Source of the DNA: Adineta ricciae
Taxonomy: Eukaryota; Rotifera; Eurotatoria; Adinetida; Adinetidae
Direction of reading: 5' to 3'
NCBI GenBank assembly: GCA_905250025.1
Contig: CAJNOJ010000108.1
Location: forward strand, 62,001 to 126,000
Length of the DNA: 64,000 bases
Under the pieces are notes generated by a model that did no database searches, had not been told where the DNA came from, and worked only from the letters and a program-made list of their open reading frames with translations. Every line of letters starts with the position of its first letter. The first letter of the stretch is position 1. The position numbers and the translations under genes were made by a program. Below, piece by piece: positions 47,384 through 60,821 of the stretch.

Positions 47384-47730
47384 TGTAGGAGAAAAACGAA
47401 TGTTTGTATGTCTTTTGCTTAATCGAATGAATTGGTTGTACCGTTTTAGCTCGATGCCATTATCAAAGTCTCATTTATATATTCTCTCTCGATTTTATCG
47501 TCTACCTGCNNNNNNNNNNNNNNNNNNNNNNNNNNNNNNNNNNNNNNNTGATGATGATGATTTTGTTTTAAAGTTGAAGATGATGAAGAAAGTAAAGATA
47601 ACATTGTAGGAGAAAAACGAATGTTTGTATGTCTTTTGCTTAATCGAATGAATTGGTTGTACCGTTTTAGCTCGATGCCATTATCAAAGTCTCATTTATA
47701 TATTCTCTCTCGATTTTATCGTCTACCTGC
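47328..47730. repeat. Exact 182-bp duplication around a 39-N gap
   Basis: Bases 47328-47509 are repeated without a difference at 47549-47730, with 39 Ns (47510-47548) between. It includes the first coding exon of the zinc-finger gene. Identity and the N run point to an unmerged contig overlap in the assembly rather than a biological repeat. Confidence 0.85.
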
Positions 47731-48416
47731 TTATTGTATTCATTTATATATATTCGAAGAAATAGAGAGAGAGAGAGAGAGAGAAAAGAGAGAACACTTC
47801 TGTTTGCTTAATCATCATCCTTCTAACTGTCATAGCAGATCATAAAGACATGGGTGTTGAGAATGTCGCCGTTTATCTGCCGCCCGATATATTTAATGAC
47901 CAGGTAGAGAAAGAAAGAGAGAACGGAACAATCGATACCCGGGTGCCATCGACGACGAATCATTTGACTAATGGCCATCATCATCGTCGTCGTTCTCACA
48001 CATAAGAAAGAAGAGAATGAAAAGCAGAACATAGCTCTACATTCATCTAGCAAAGAAGTGATATGACATTCCAGCGATGAATTGAAAAAAACAGGTTATC
48101 ACAATCATTATTTGATCATTAGAATATATACAATCGTCTTTAATGCTATTTTATCATTTTACCATTGATGACAATATACATGTCGATGCTCATTATATGT
48201 ATATAAAGAATGAATGTATAAAGACTCTCTTTCTCACAACAGGTAGTCTCATTGGAATTGAATAGAAGAGAAAAAAAACGGAACATGCTCGATAATGATA
48301 TCAGACAGACTGAATAAGTGAAGAAACAATTACACCTCTTTGCTTCGACGATTCTTTTCATTGAATAGAAAACGATACATACATTCATGATGAGAAAATG
48401 ATAGTTTTCAAAAATA
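47731..48416. other. Intergenic with GA repeat
   Basis: It contains a GA dinucleotide tract of about ten units near 47764-47784. No gene was seen. Confidence 0.5.
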
Positions 48417-48859
48417 CATATATCTTTTCAGAATTTTTCTTTCGCTGAAACAATGTGATTGGACAATGAGTGTGCAAATGGATCATCTTTTGTTCGTTCA
48501 TTCTTTTTCTTTTTTTTATCAAACAAGAAAAAAAAAGTTTTTACAAACACTCATTGCCAGTAGAAGAGGAATTTACAAAAGAAAGAATGATAGACGACAG
48601 ACACGAGTTTATCAAAAAACGAAACATAAAATAGCATNCATATATCTTTTCAGAATTTTTCTTTCGCTGAAACAATGTGATTGGACAATGAGTGTGCAAA
48701 TGGATCATCTTTTGTTCGTTCATTCTTTTTCTTTTTTTTATCAAACAAGAAAAAAAAAGTTTTTACAAACACTCATTGCCAGTAGAAGAGGAATTTACAA
48801 AAGAAAGAATGATAGACGACAGACACGAGTTTATCAAAAAACGAAACATAAAATAGCAT
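48417..48859. repeat. Exact 221-bp tandem duplication around one N
   Basis: Bases 48417-48637 are identical to 48639-48859, with a single N at 48638 between them. As with the previous gap, this looks like two contig ends joined without merging. It lies just outside the ATG2 stop codon, so no gene is affected. Confidence 0.85.
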
Positions 48860-48879
48860 TTTTGTTTTTTTTGTCTGGA

Positions 48880-51800
48880 TTAATTATGTTCACTTCGATA
48901 TTTTTCTTTATCATCATTTCTTTCATCTCGATCGATTTGATTTCGAACGCCAACAAGAAAATTTTCCGCTGCTTTAGTTGTTGTAACAATCGGTTGAATA
49001 GCCACGGATGGCACTTGTCTAAGTAGACCTCCGACAACTCCGAGTACACCTTTTCGTCGTCGTCCGAGTTGTGCTTCTGTTCGTAATTGATTTGATGTTG
49101 TATTGAAACTTTGTCGGATGACGTTCACTGCATAAGTCACACCTTCACGAATGTCGTTCGGCGGTGGATGATTCCGTACCATAATCGCTTGAGCTGATGA
49201 AGATGGTCCATTTGGTGGAATTGTTGATGAGGAAACCAACTCAAAACACAGAAGCGCGGCGAAATGAGCACAACGCACAACTTGACTACTCAGTTCAATC
49301 AATGCCAGAGCTGTACTTGTAGTAAATGATGATGCACCGCGTTGTATACCACGTAAAACTCGTCCATCACGACGATATTGATCAATTGGTAAATAGAATA
49401 AATCTTTAATTCCAAGAATAATTTGTGATATGGACGATAACGGCACAATGCCTTTGATAACATCAGTTGGTCGAATATCATTTAACCATTCGTTTAATAA
49501 AAAGGTTAAGAGTTTTTCATAACCTAAGAGACCACGTTTGTAGGAAATACGTTTTAAATAGATATCCACTTTGGCTAGTTGAGCCAAGCCGATCAATAAG
49601 TTTAAGAACGGGCCTGATTCGAATAGTTGTTCGTTACGAAGCTTTCCATGATAATCAATACGAATGTGACACGCTGGTGAGAAAACGAAATGTTTTATAA
49701 AGATATTCGAATTGACTGATGAAGAAGATGACGAAGATGGGGAAGTCGATTCACCTCCAAGTGTAGTGTTTAATGTTGGAGATGATGATGCATAGTGTGA
49801 GGTTGGAGATGTACTTAGATCAGAATCTAAAGATGATGATGGATAATCAGTATTGATGTTTTGATCAGTAACTGAAATTATGCGAGACATAGGTCAAGTT
49901 GATTTGAGAGAATCGATGATTTTACCTGGAATTGGGACAGATGTTTCGCGATTCGTTGTGGAATTTGTTAAATTAACAAAAAATTGTCTCATAAATACTA
50001 ACGTGTCCTAAGAGAAAGAAATGCATACTCATCAGTGTTGTTTGTGTTTGCTTACTTGATCGATATTGATTCGTAATGGTTGTAATGAAACCTTAATTTC
50101 ACATTCTAATGGTTCCGATGATGAGTTTGGATTTAGTCCGTTCTCAAATTCTTCATTTGGAGTTTTCATGAAATAACCTTCCGGTTTCGTATTTAGAACT
50201 TTCAAGACCAACTGAAGTAAAAACAAGGTAAAGTGAAAAACAATTGAAAACGAAAAGTTCTTTTCTAACCATATCAGCATGTGTTCGTCTTGGCGCTGCT
50301 TCTGTTGTATATAAATATAGAAATTTATTGATTTCAGATCTTGCCAGTAATCGATCACGAATTTCGAATTCATGAATAGCGAAGACGAATCTCGACGAGG
50401 CCTTTTCTTGTTCACCGTAGGTTTCATATTGACATCGGGCTTTACTGATCGAAAATTCCATACTGGTTCGTAAATCTCGGCAAGGGCCACCTCGTTCATG
50501 ACGTGCTAAACGTGTCGTGTCATAAGAACTGTATATACGACCACCGACTTTCTCTCTACAAAGATAAATTTCGGTCATGTGAAGAATTAGTTCAATCGAG
50601 CGTACTGTGTGGAAGGTGTAGAAGCTGTAGCTGCAGCTGCACTAAATCGAACAGATTCGTTGATATTCAGTTGAACCGGTTGTTGGTGACTATCATCTGG
50701 TAAAATAGAATGGTAATGAGTGAAAGTCAAAGGTAATTTGACGATTTACTTGGTTTCGGTTGAGTAAAATCACTTCCACCATAAATATGCCAAACAATGG
50801 AGATTTGTCGAATGGAGAATCTCAATGTTGGCACGGGTAAATGTGCTGGTGCGTTAAGAATATCGTTACGTTCCAATGGTTTCGCAAAATGATTTTCATG
50901 AATTTGTATTGGCGTGTTTCCTAACACATGAACTTCCCACAAACCATTTTCAGGCTAAAAGAAACTCTTCTGAATCGAATCTTTCGACAAAGAATCAACA
51001 TACCGGTCGACACATTCCAATGTCTCTTTCAATTAGCTCGAAATCTCGATTATTCTCTCCACTATATGTTGTCGATCGTTTTTGCAATGGCGGTGAGTCT
51101 TCATCATCATCGTCATCCTCATCATCTTTGCCATATGTTGACGAAGAAAACACCGATCCGCATTCAACATCCGATGTATGACTGTTCGTCATTCGATTGG
51201 ATTCATCACCATAATGATTCAATCCCATACCTGATTCATTCAATGTACCTAAAATTCATTTTCATCAATCTTTGACCATTATCGTTAAAAGTTCTTTACT
51301 CATTGGTTCATGGAAATCTTCCTGCATGGCTTCTTCAAGTAATGACATTCGATTCGACGTCTAAAGACACGACTTGAATTGAGCATATGAAAAATAATCC
51401 TACTTACATTATCCGTTGCCAGCTGTTCATTGTTCAATGTTTCATCACTAATCATTCGAACGGGTCGATCACTTCGTTTTCTCTCAATCGGTGTGCTACT
51501 TCGACTAATTTCATTCGTTTGTTGCTGTTGTTGTTGAAGATCGCCGTCAGTTATAACATACTTTAATAACTCAATCAAAGCATTTGCAGAGTCCGAACAC
51601 GTTCGAATATGAATCATATTACATGCAATACGAATATCAACCAACGGATCGTTCTAAAAGAACAAATCGAGTAAAATCATGAATGAGAGCGAAGAGAAAT
51701 TTACCATTGGTACGTCTTCCGTTGGCTCATTAAAACATAATTTGATTTCGAATGCTCCACCGTTAATAACCGAGATATAATCATTGAGTAGATCGATTTG

Positions 51801-54800
51801 ATACCGATCACGTTTTTGTTTTGATAAATAAATTGCCCAATCATCTAGATTAAGTCTACAAAACCGGCGATTAATCATCAATACGAAAAAATTCATCTTA
51901 CTCAAGTAAAGTCGTTTTACTGTTTTTAACAAATGTATTCGTTAAAGTTAACGAATCGATGGCGACGAAACATTTCGTATCGAAATACAATGGTCTGAAT
52001 GAAAAGCATTGCACAGGAGTGACAATAACAAAAACTTCTTACCGATAATGGGCAGCACAATGACGAAATTCCAAATGCCAATCAACCAATGAAGTCGATG
52101 GAATGTACCCAACAACTTCTTCGTCAGTTAAATCGAATAACTCAATAAGCTATATCGCAAAAAATGCATAAGATTTTTCTCTGGAAATATTCACTCACTT
52201 GTAGCAACCAACTTTCTGCTTTGGGTACAATCTTCTGATGCAGCATCGCTCCTTCGATTGTAAATGCACCTCGAATCATTTTCTGTCTTCCTTCGACTCG
52301 ATCACCTGTTGTACGAATCTCAAAAGCTGCCCGAATCATCGTACCATTATTATTATATTTCGGAAATGCATTCGCTGGCAAACGTGTTATTAATTCTGGT
52401 AATGATCGACTAACGACTTCACTCAACGGCACATTTGATTTCGATGTTGGAACATTACCTAAAATTTCCACAGTGTACAATCAAAACATTCTCTCATTCG
52501 TTTTTCCTTCTTACCGTTGTGATAAAGTAATGCTGAATGGCTAAGTAAACAGAAATATTGAAGATTAATGTCACCTTGATAACCATCGACAATTGCAAGT
52601 GTTAAACCTTGACCATCGATTCGAAATTCGCCCATATTTGAATTAGCTGTACGTGATTCTTTCGGAATCTTTTCACCCTAATTGAAACCAATAAAATCTT
52701 TGTCATTGAAAGTTTTCAACTTACTAATGGTGCATTGGCAGCGAGATGAATATTGTGTATGTTCAATTGTAAGACGAAACTATGTGGACCTTTCTTTTTC
52801 GAGCCTCTTGGTGTGACACTTCCGTGTTCTTCGTCTTCATCTTCATCTGAAAGGACTTGATCATCATCCGAAGATTGACTATGAAATCGATTGATTAATG
52901 ATCGACATGTCTGAAATGCTTGATCATTGGAAATGTTTCCAAGTGAACTCGTCATTTGTCGATTCACATTTTCACTTGTCGTTGGTGCTGAACTTTCCCA
53001 CATAAATAAATTATTGACAAAACTACAATTAATTTCGTTGATTTTCTCTCTGAATTAACTTCATCGTTTTCTTACCGATTGTAGATCGTTTCAAGAAACA
53101 TTTGATTTGGGATGTAGAGTAAAATGTATGGGATGATAATATGAAGATTTAACTTCGTTTCTTGACTGCATGATGAGATAAATTTCTTGATCGTCTCGGC
53201 GTCAGCAACTTCGAGAACTTGCCGATTATCATTCAGAGTGTTTTTGTTTCTCAATGGAAGTTTATCGTCATTTGTTGGTAAACGACAAAAAACTGAATCG
53301 AATAAGGTTTCCGTCATCGGTGGATTTAATTGATTCGTTAAAAACGTTTTCAAATCATTTAAATTTACAATTAATCTAAATAGAACATCGAAAGATGCAT
53401 TTGTGAGGTTTCTCTTCGATATTTACTTGATATTTTCGCCATTACTAGACGATAATTGAGCAATATGTGATCGCTCTGAATAAATACTCGTCATAAAATA
53501 AACTAAAAGAAAACAAATTATCGAAGTGAACTTCATTTGAATGAGCAATGTTTATTACCTTGAATTGCTTCCGTGTTGATTGTTAAGACCGTTGCTTCAT
53601 CGAGATCGAAATCTGATTGAAATTGAACTTGCTTTAAATCAAATGTTAAAATTTCCTTATGTACAGCTTGAATCCACCAAGGTCGACGTTTATTCAACGG
53701 TTGTAAATCCGCAATTGGAAATCTAATTTACAACGAACATTTAGAATCAAAACAAAACCTTTTCTCCTCGTACCGAACATTCAAAATACAACCAACAGAA
53801 CTGACTGTTAACATTGTCAAAGATGAGCTGGAGTTTGTAGTTGCTGGAGAATTCTATAAAGACAAAAAACAATCGGTCAAACAATCCATTGGATTTTGTC
53901 GAGTTTCAATTACATTGACTTGACATGCGTTGATCGTTGAATAGATTCGATCAATAATTGAAATATCGAAATCGATTTGACATGTTCCCAAACGAATATT
54001 GATGTCACTGAAAGGTTGCAGTGTAGCTAGGCGACGACTGAATGCACTGTTTGACCTCTTTTTCTAGAAGGAGATGTGGGTTTAATTACAAATGAAACGT
54101 CTTTTCTACTTTTGTTTCGTTAATGTCAAAATTTGTTATGGAAATTTGAATGGAAGATTGAATACCGTTGTAAGGAACTTGAAAAGATGAAGGTGTATCG
54201 AATGTTGAGCTTTCATTCGAACGAACAAATGATAATAACTAAGAGAAATTCATTGAATAATAATGAAAATGATTTTTTTTATTGGAATTTACTCGATTGA
54301 AAACCATCTGTTGATTCGTATTGATGATTTTCTGTTGAATATTAGTGTTTTCTCCTTGCAAACATTCGCATAGATCAACTGAACTGATACGTATATCCAA
54401 ATCCAAGCAAAGACAATTCTCCGCCGATTGTTGAGTAAAATCAATAATCAAAGGCTTTCCAATCAATCTAAATAAACGACTTTCTCGATAAAAACACAGA
54501 AAATTATTGTGAAAAACATACGAAAGATGATCTTTCGCACATGCTTGCGAATATTTCAATCGATGTTCGTAGATTTGCTTTTCATCAAGCATTCCGGATG
54601 TGTTTATTGTTGCTATGTTCGCAAAATATCCATCAGCAAAGTCTTTCAGTGACATTGAACTTGTTTGAATATCACGATGGAGTAAACACAAAGAAATAAA
54701 ATTAAATTGTAAACGACATTTTGTACTGATGATCGATTGATTTTGTTCAAGTAAACGTTTTGTTGTTTCTAAACGAATTCGATGAGAATATATGTCGAAC

Positions 54801-56737
54801 AGATCGTTTGTTTTACCTTTTAAATGGGCTTTATCGACGGTTGATGCATTCGATGAACGATGATGAGGCGACGAACGACGACGATGACCTGAAAGGTCCA
54901 ATGATGAACTTAAGTGATTGATATGAATTTATTTTACTTGATATTGACGCGGAATCTGGTCGACTACTTGTATATGATGATTCCAAATCGATACTTGTTG
55001 ACATTCCTTTTACCGAACAGAACATTGAGTCCGATGGATCTGAAAATAGTCGAGAAAACGAGAGTTTAGCTAAATAGCTGTTTATTTTCATACCAGGTGT
55101 ATTCTCAACATCAGAAAAATGGGCGAAATCATTGTCATATTGTTGAGAACCCATCTGACAATTTTTCCTTCGAACTTCTTCGGCTAAATTTTGCTCGATA
55201 CGTCTGAAATCTTCTTCAGTCATTGGGCGATTATTTGCACTTGAAGTATTGTACAAATTCGGATTACCCGTCGAATTCAATGCTACAGAACATGAAGTGA
55301 AAAATAACTCCGTGTCAAAATTAGATAAACTTTACCAGCTTTTTGATAAGCAGAAAAGAGAATGATCAATGATTGTAATTGTTTTGGTGTTAATAAACAA
55401 TTCACTGAGCCACAATGTGCTTCGATTTCCACCTGATCGAAAAGATGCAAAAGATGAATGTTTCTTTTTTTAGTTTCTTACTTTCGGTCCGAAAATCTGC
55501 TCGGACTGCTTGAGTTTCAGGCGAATATCTTGTTTTCCCGAAACTGTTAAACATAAAACCGGATCAAACGTTTCATATCCAACCATTCTTGAAAATCCAT
55601 TCGACGTTGTCGTCATTATTGACGATGAACTATTTGTTAATACACTGGACATCATACTCTCCTAAGAATCATTTCGATAGAATCTTTATTTAAACCCTCA
55701 CAATTTTGTCTCTTACTCCAATTAAACGATTCGATAAATTCAGTTCGGACGAATCAGTCATGTTCGATGAGTTCGTCAGAATTGTAAATTCATCAGTGAA
55801 AAGTGTTACACCACTCAATTCGAAGTTTTTATTTGTAAATACAGTCGGACGTATCAAAGAATTGGCATCGAGTGGACCTGTCATATCAATACTTGTTGCT
55901 TCACTGTCAAAATATTTGAATCTAAACCAAATTCCCATCGAATAAGTCAACTTTCAATATTTTTTTTCTCCTTACTTTTTTATTCGAATTTCTAGTGCAA
56001 CGCCTTGATTACTGTTATGAATCAAATGCTCCAATCGAATAATAGTATCAGTTAGTTCAACTTTAACTCGAGCGAGAACTAAAATATTCAATAAGAAAAT
56101 TATTTTGTTTGCTCTTTCGACGAGAAATCTTACCTGAATCAATAGTTGCTGCAAAAGTCTCTAATCCTTGATATGTCGTATCTTCTTCGGTCTCATTTTT
56201 CAAACATTCTTGAGCTATTAGCATACTGGTATTCATACTGTTAAACATTGTTGATAATTCAAAACTTCCATCGGACATATCTTCAAAAATTAAAATGTTT
56301 CTCCTTAATTGTCTGTTTTCTTCAAAAAGCATTTTACTTTGATCATTGGTTTGCTTTGGTCGAATAGTTATCTCTAAACCTTTGATATCGAGTAATGAAT
56401 TGTCACTCAGGAGCGATGTCCATGGAATCGAAAGATTGATTTCGCCAACGTATGCTTTAACAATTTCGAAAGGAATATTATTATTTGTTAGTGATTCATT
56501 TAAAGCCTAATAATGAAGAAAATTTTCGAATGAAAAGAAGAAAAGTCGACTTTTGATAATTACATTCAAATTTAAGATCACATCTTTGACTTGTCCACAG
56601 CCCGAAAAGAGATCAACAGATAGTTGATCGAGGGAGAGTTTTTCTTGGAAAAATACACCTAGATAATGATGTATTAATTGCCGACATGCACGCGTTTTCA
56701 ATGAATTGGACCACGGTATAAAAGACGGCCAGGGCAT
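48880..56737 (-). CDS. ATG2: Autophagy-related protein 2 (lipid transfer protein)
   Basis: ATG2 is a rod-like bridge that moves phospholipid from the ER to the growing autophagosome, working with ATG9 and WIPI proteins. The start is MPWPSFIPWSNSLKTRACRQ followed by LIHHYLGVFFQEKLSLDQL, the chorein-type N-terminus of ATG2. About 25 short exons follow. The C-terminal ATG2_CAD-type region is highly conserved: FSPACHIRIDYHGKL, GPFLNLLIGLAQLAKVDIYL, YKRGLLGYEKLLTFLLNEWL, DLFYLPIDQYRRDGRVLRGI, QRGASSFTTSTALALIELSS, then GVVGGLLRQVPSVAIQPI. The stop is at 48880. The coding extent (7.9 kb less introns) fits the ~1900-2000 residues of animal ATG2. The middle part is less conserved, with Ser- and Asp-rich loops. 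Confidence 0.94.
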
Positions 56738-57383
56738 TTCAAATGAATATGAATCTGCAAAATAAATTTTTACTGAAAACTACCAATGAATCATCATATT
56801 ATCTACGAAAAAAAAATTTCTTCCAACGATGCAGTCACATGACAAAGGTTAGGTTGGCTGTTTGTTTCTATTGATAAAAAAATACAAATATTTTACATAA
56901 TTGATTAGTAATATAGAAAATAATGATGCATCTTATTTTTATACGAAATCGTCGGGCAGCTGACATTAACATATGATATCAGCGCGTGCAGTTTGATTTC
57001 TGATTGGTCGAACAGTCGACCAATGAGGTTCGCTAGATGAACCTTCTCTTGTTTAATAGAATTAAATCAAAATAAACTTTTCATTGAATTATTTCTCATA
57101 AAATTTCATTTCCATTTGAATTTACAGGAGCAGTATTTGACTTTTGATTTCATTGCTAGGCAGACAATCTCCAATGAAATAATTGATTTCATTTTGTGTT
57201 CTCTCTCTCTCCTTTCATTGCATATGTACTTGTCATTGAAACAGGGATTCTTTCCCTCACGTCTTACTTGTTCATTTTTCGTTCTTTCGTCCGCCGACTG
57301 ACTCGTAGGTAAATGATGATATATAAAAAAAACAAAAAAAGTAAACTATCTAGTTCCTTTTTTCCATTAGATTTGTCTTCAAA
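56738..57383. promoter_or_regulatory. Bidirectional promoter region ATG2/UBE2Q
   Basis: About 650 bp separate two divergent start codons. It contains an inverted repeat with two CCAAT boxes (57003-57024). No gene is seen in it. Confidence 0.55.
57003..57024. promoter_or_regulatory. Inverted CCAAT-box repeat
   Basis: ATTGGTCGA (57003-57011) and its exact reverse complement TCGACCAAT (57016-57024) are separated by ACAG. Each arm carries a CCAAT core, in opposite orientations, placed between the divergent ATG2 and UBE2Q genes. Confidence 0.6.
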
Positions 57384-58824
57384 ATGCGTTCCCTTCAATC
57401 TTTAAAAGAAGAATTACGCGCCCTGGAACAACATTTTCCAAAACGTACCAACGCACCTTTTTCGATAGTCAGTGCATCTGTTGATGACATAACCAGTATT
57501 TATCGTGATCCTACTAATCAACGATCAATATCAATTTGCGTAAATGACAACCTTCAAAAGAAAATCAAAACAAACATGTTTTTGTTGTTTATTTCAGTGT
57601 AAAATACTTGAAGTACCAAATAAATGTTTATGGTATACGGAAAGTGATAATAGGGATGATGTGCAAGAGCAATTAACAACGATATTTGATGAGTTAAATT
57701 CGAATACGTCGAACGAAACTCGCAGTGTCACATTGCAACTTGAATCGATCATTGAACGATTGAATGGCTTTTTCAATGCTTCTAATTTACCATTGCCAAG
57801 TCATTTGACAACAAATTTAACAAGTCGAGTTGAACCGGAAGACTCCGGTGTTGATCAAGAAGAAGAAGACGACGACGATGAAACCGAACAACACCCAAAT
57901 CCCGATCAGGATCAATGTTCACTGGATGATGATGAAAAAGTTCCGCAAACTGAACAACTAACTGAAGATATAGACGGTATATCTTTAGAAAACTGGCAAT
58001 TGCTTCAATCGCTGAAATACAAACGCATTAATGAAGCTGCACAACGCAACCATGAGAAAATCTATGCTAATAATAACAATAATAACACATCGACAAAGAG
58101 AGAAAGTGCATCGTCATCATCGTTGACATCATCTGTGCAAGCAACTGATCGGTTAATGAAAGAATTAAGAGAAATATTTCGATCTCAAGCTTATAAAAAA
58201 GGAGATTTTACTATTGAATTAGTGGATGAGAGTCTGTATGAATGGAATGTCAAAGTAATACTTTGATGATTTAGATCCATATCGACATGGTTTTTTTATT
58301 TATTTTTTAGTTATATCATGTTGATAAAGATAGCAAATTATACGCAGATCTCGAAGAAATGAAAACTTCCGAGAAAAATTTAGATAAACTAGATCATATT
58401 TTATTAAACTTCACATTCAGTGATAATTACCCATTTGCACCTCCATTTGTACGTCGAGCAGAACATTTTCTCCCAACTAACTTTATCTATTTCAGGTACG
58501 TGTCATCCGACCGATAATCACCGGTGGTCATGTATATTCCGGAGCTATATGTACGTAGATTTCTTCTCGAAATTTTCATTTCCAGCCAGTTTAATGAATA
58601 CTCTAGGTATGGAATTACTGACTCGGCAAGGTTGGTCTTCTGCGTATAGTGTAGAATCGTTACTTTTTCAAATAGTAGCCACATTGTGCAAAGCAGATGC
58701 ACGTATTGATTTCAATTCCCTGAACGAAACATTCTCATTGCAACGTGCTCAACAAGCCTTTCGTCATATAACGAATGTACATGAAAAAAGCGGATGGTAC
58801 ACAGCACCAAAAGCCGATGGATAG
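57384..58824 (+). CDS. UBE2Q: Ubiquitin-conjugating enzyme E2 Q family
   Basis: E2 enzymes carry ubiquitin as a thioester and pass it to substrates with an E3. The N-terminal region ([17 protein letters not shown], then [14 protein letters not shown]) resembles the RWD-like part of UBE2Q1/2, followed by an acidic linker. The catalytic fold contains [57 protein letters not shown] and [20 protein letters not shown], where the Cys is the active-site residue. It ends [15 protein letters not shown], the exact family ending. Five exons with GT-AG introns join in frame; one intron splits the codon of the active-site Cys. The long N-terminal extension separates it from typical small E2s. Confidence 0.93.
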
Positions 58825-59171
58825 TTCTTTCGTGTTCTTCCTCTCTCTCTCCTCGAACAATTACAAATATTTGTCTTCTTTCTCTCTTCTTCGTGTAAAT
58901 ATATACTTGTAATTGTCGATGTGGATTATTTTTCTTTCTTTTCGTGGTGTTCGATACTGTGCGCTGATTGTGTGATCGTTTATCTAGATTTCTTTGTCGA
59001 TCGATATCTTCTATGAAAAAAAAACCAATAAAGAACAAAAACTAAACCACAAGAAAATATCACATCATCCTTGCTATCTGCATCTTCGTTTTCTATTAGA
59101 TAATCATCAATTATCTGTGATATGTCGACAATATAATCATTACTCAAACAATCAAAATTATCTCATTTAGA
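58825..59171 (+). other. Intergenic, UBE2Q 3' end
   Basis: The 347-bp spacer holds an AATAAA at about 59028. It is otherwise CT/AT-rich with no gene. Confidence 0.5.
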
Positions 59172-60625
59172 ATGTTGAATCGTGGTCTACGTCAGTCGTT
59201 ATTTGTTCTCGTGTTAGCTCTACATCTAATTGTCTTATCAACATATACGATTCTACGTTATCAAAGATCGACACCGACTGAAACTTATCCAGATCATATT
59301 TTGACAGAAGCAGATCCATTTGCTAAACCATTATCACCTGGACCTCTTCCGGCGAGTTTGATTGAAAAAAGTGAACGATTATTGTTAAATCAAAATTATA
59401 AACGATTCAATAAGCAACAGAAAAGTGCAGGTAGACATTGAAGGAAAACGTTCGAATCGTTTAAGAGTTTCTTAAATTTAAGATAAAAAGTATATTTTAC
59501 CACGCGTACCATGTCCACTTCTGCCACCGAATTTAGGTACTTTGTTTGAGAGAAGATTATTCATTCGGAAATAATTGATTTGTATCTAGTTGGCCGTGTT
59601 ACGGCAGATTTATTCTCTTATGAAATGCATGAAGTTGAAGAACATTTAGCAAATTCAAGTATTCAACTTGGAGGTCATTGGTCTCCACCACATTGTACAG
59701 CTCATTATCGAGTGGCGATTATAATTCCATATCGAAATCGCGATATGCAATTGCGAATCTTTCTCAATTTTATGCATCCGTTTCTTCAGAAGCAACAGAT
59801 CGATTATCAGATTTATCTCGTTGAACCAGTAAATAACGAAAAGGAGAAGAAATTTTTGTTATCTTTCTGTTTAAGATCGAGAAAATTAAATTCAATCGAG
59901 CATTGCTATTCAATATTGGTTTCCGTGAAGCATTGAAAGAATATCCATGGCAATGCTTTATTTTTCATGATGTTGATTTGATTCCGGAAGACGACCGAAA
60001 CATTTATTCATGTCCGCCTGAGCCACGACATATGTCTGTCTCGGTAAATACTTTCAATTATCAGTAAGAATCAATCAAAAGTGAATTTGAAAAAGAAACT
60101 AAAGAAATCTGACTGATTAGATTACCTTATCGGGGAATCTTCGGTGGAGTATCAGCGATGACAATCAAACAAATGGAAGCAGTGAATGGATTTTCTAACC
60201 AATATTTTGGTTGGGGTGGCGAAGATGATGGTAAGTTGCGTAAATTTCCTATAATAAGAGAAAACATGATTATTGTTCATCGGCAGATATGTCCGCTCGT
60301 GTGATCACAAAATATCGTATATCTCGGTATCCGGCATCAATTGGTCGTTATCGAATGTTACGACACCGTCCTGATACTCCGAATTCTAATAGGTAGTCTT
60401 CATTGATTATTGACGTTTTCTTCTTTCAAGCTTTGTTTTTCCAGATTTACTTTCTTACATCTTGGAACTGGGCTGATGAATCACGATGGTCTTTCGAATT
60501 TGCAATATGATGTAGTCAGTATCGACAAGAAGAAACTCTTTACGCATATTCTAGTAAATTATAATGAAACTTTAATCAAAGCTAGTGTTGCTGATTTAGT
60601 CAAGAAAAAGAAAAAGCCTCATTAA
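59172..60625 (+). CDS. B4GALT: Beta-1,4-galactosyltransferase family (Golgi type II membrane protein)
   Basis: It transfers galactose from UDP-Gal to N-acetylglucosamine- or glucose-type acceptors in the Golgi. A short cytosolic N-terminus is followed by one membrane helix (LFVLVLALHLIVLSTYTIL). A small internal exon encodes DKKYILPRVPCPLLPPNL. Then come GGHWSPPHCTAHYRVAIIIP YRNR, with the family CxxxxxVAIIIPYRNR block. KFNRALLFNIGFREAL matches FNRAxLLNVGF. FIFHDVDLIPEDDRNIYSC has the metal-binding DVD. FGGVSAMTIKQMEAVNGFSN and YFGWGGEDDDMSARV carry the acceptor-side GWGGEDDD. The end RFTFLHLGTGLMNHDGL is the family C-terminus. Which B4GALT member it represents cannot be told. About seven exons. 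Confidence 0.93.
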
Positions 60626-60821
60626 ATCCTTTCCATTTTCACTGATAAAGCAATTTTTGTACAAAACTCAACTTTCTTTTTGCATTGAACCTTTATAGGC
60701 AACGATGTCAGTTATGTTTTATGTTCTTTTTGATAAATTCAATAAAAAATATATAAGAACGATTGGTCAGAGATTCACAATGAAATAGTACCTTTTCAGA
60801 CAGACTGAAAAAAACCAAAGA
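60626..60821 (+). other. Spacer between B4GALT and XPF
   Basis: The 196-bp spacer contains AATAAA at about 60743. XPF starts on the same strand. Confidence 0.5.

Noticed and set aside
47400..47609. Open frame across the N run
   Set aside because: Exists only because Ns do not create stops; it spans an assembly gap.
48466..49026. 186-codon plus-strand frame with an internal repeat
   Set aside because: It runs through the N and the exact assembly duplication and then antisense to the ATG2 end.
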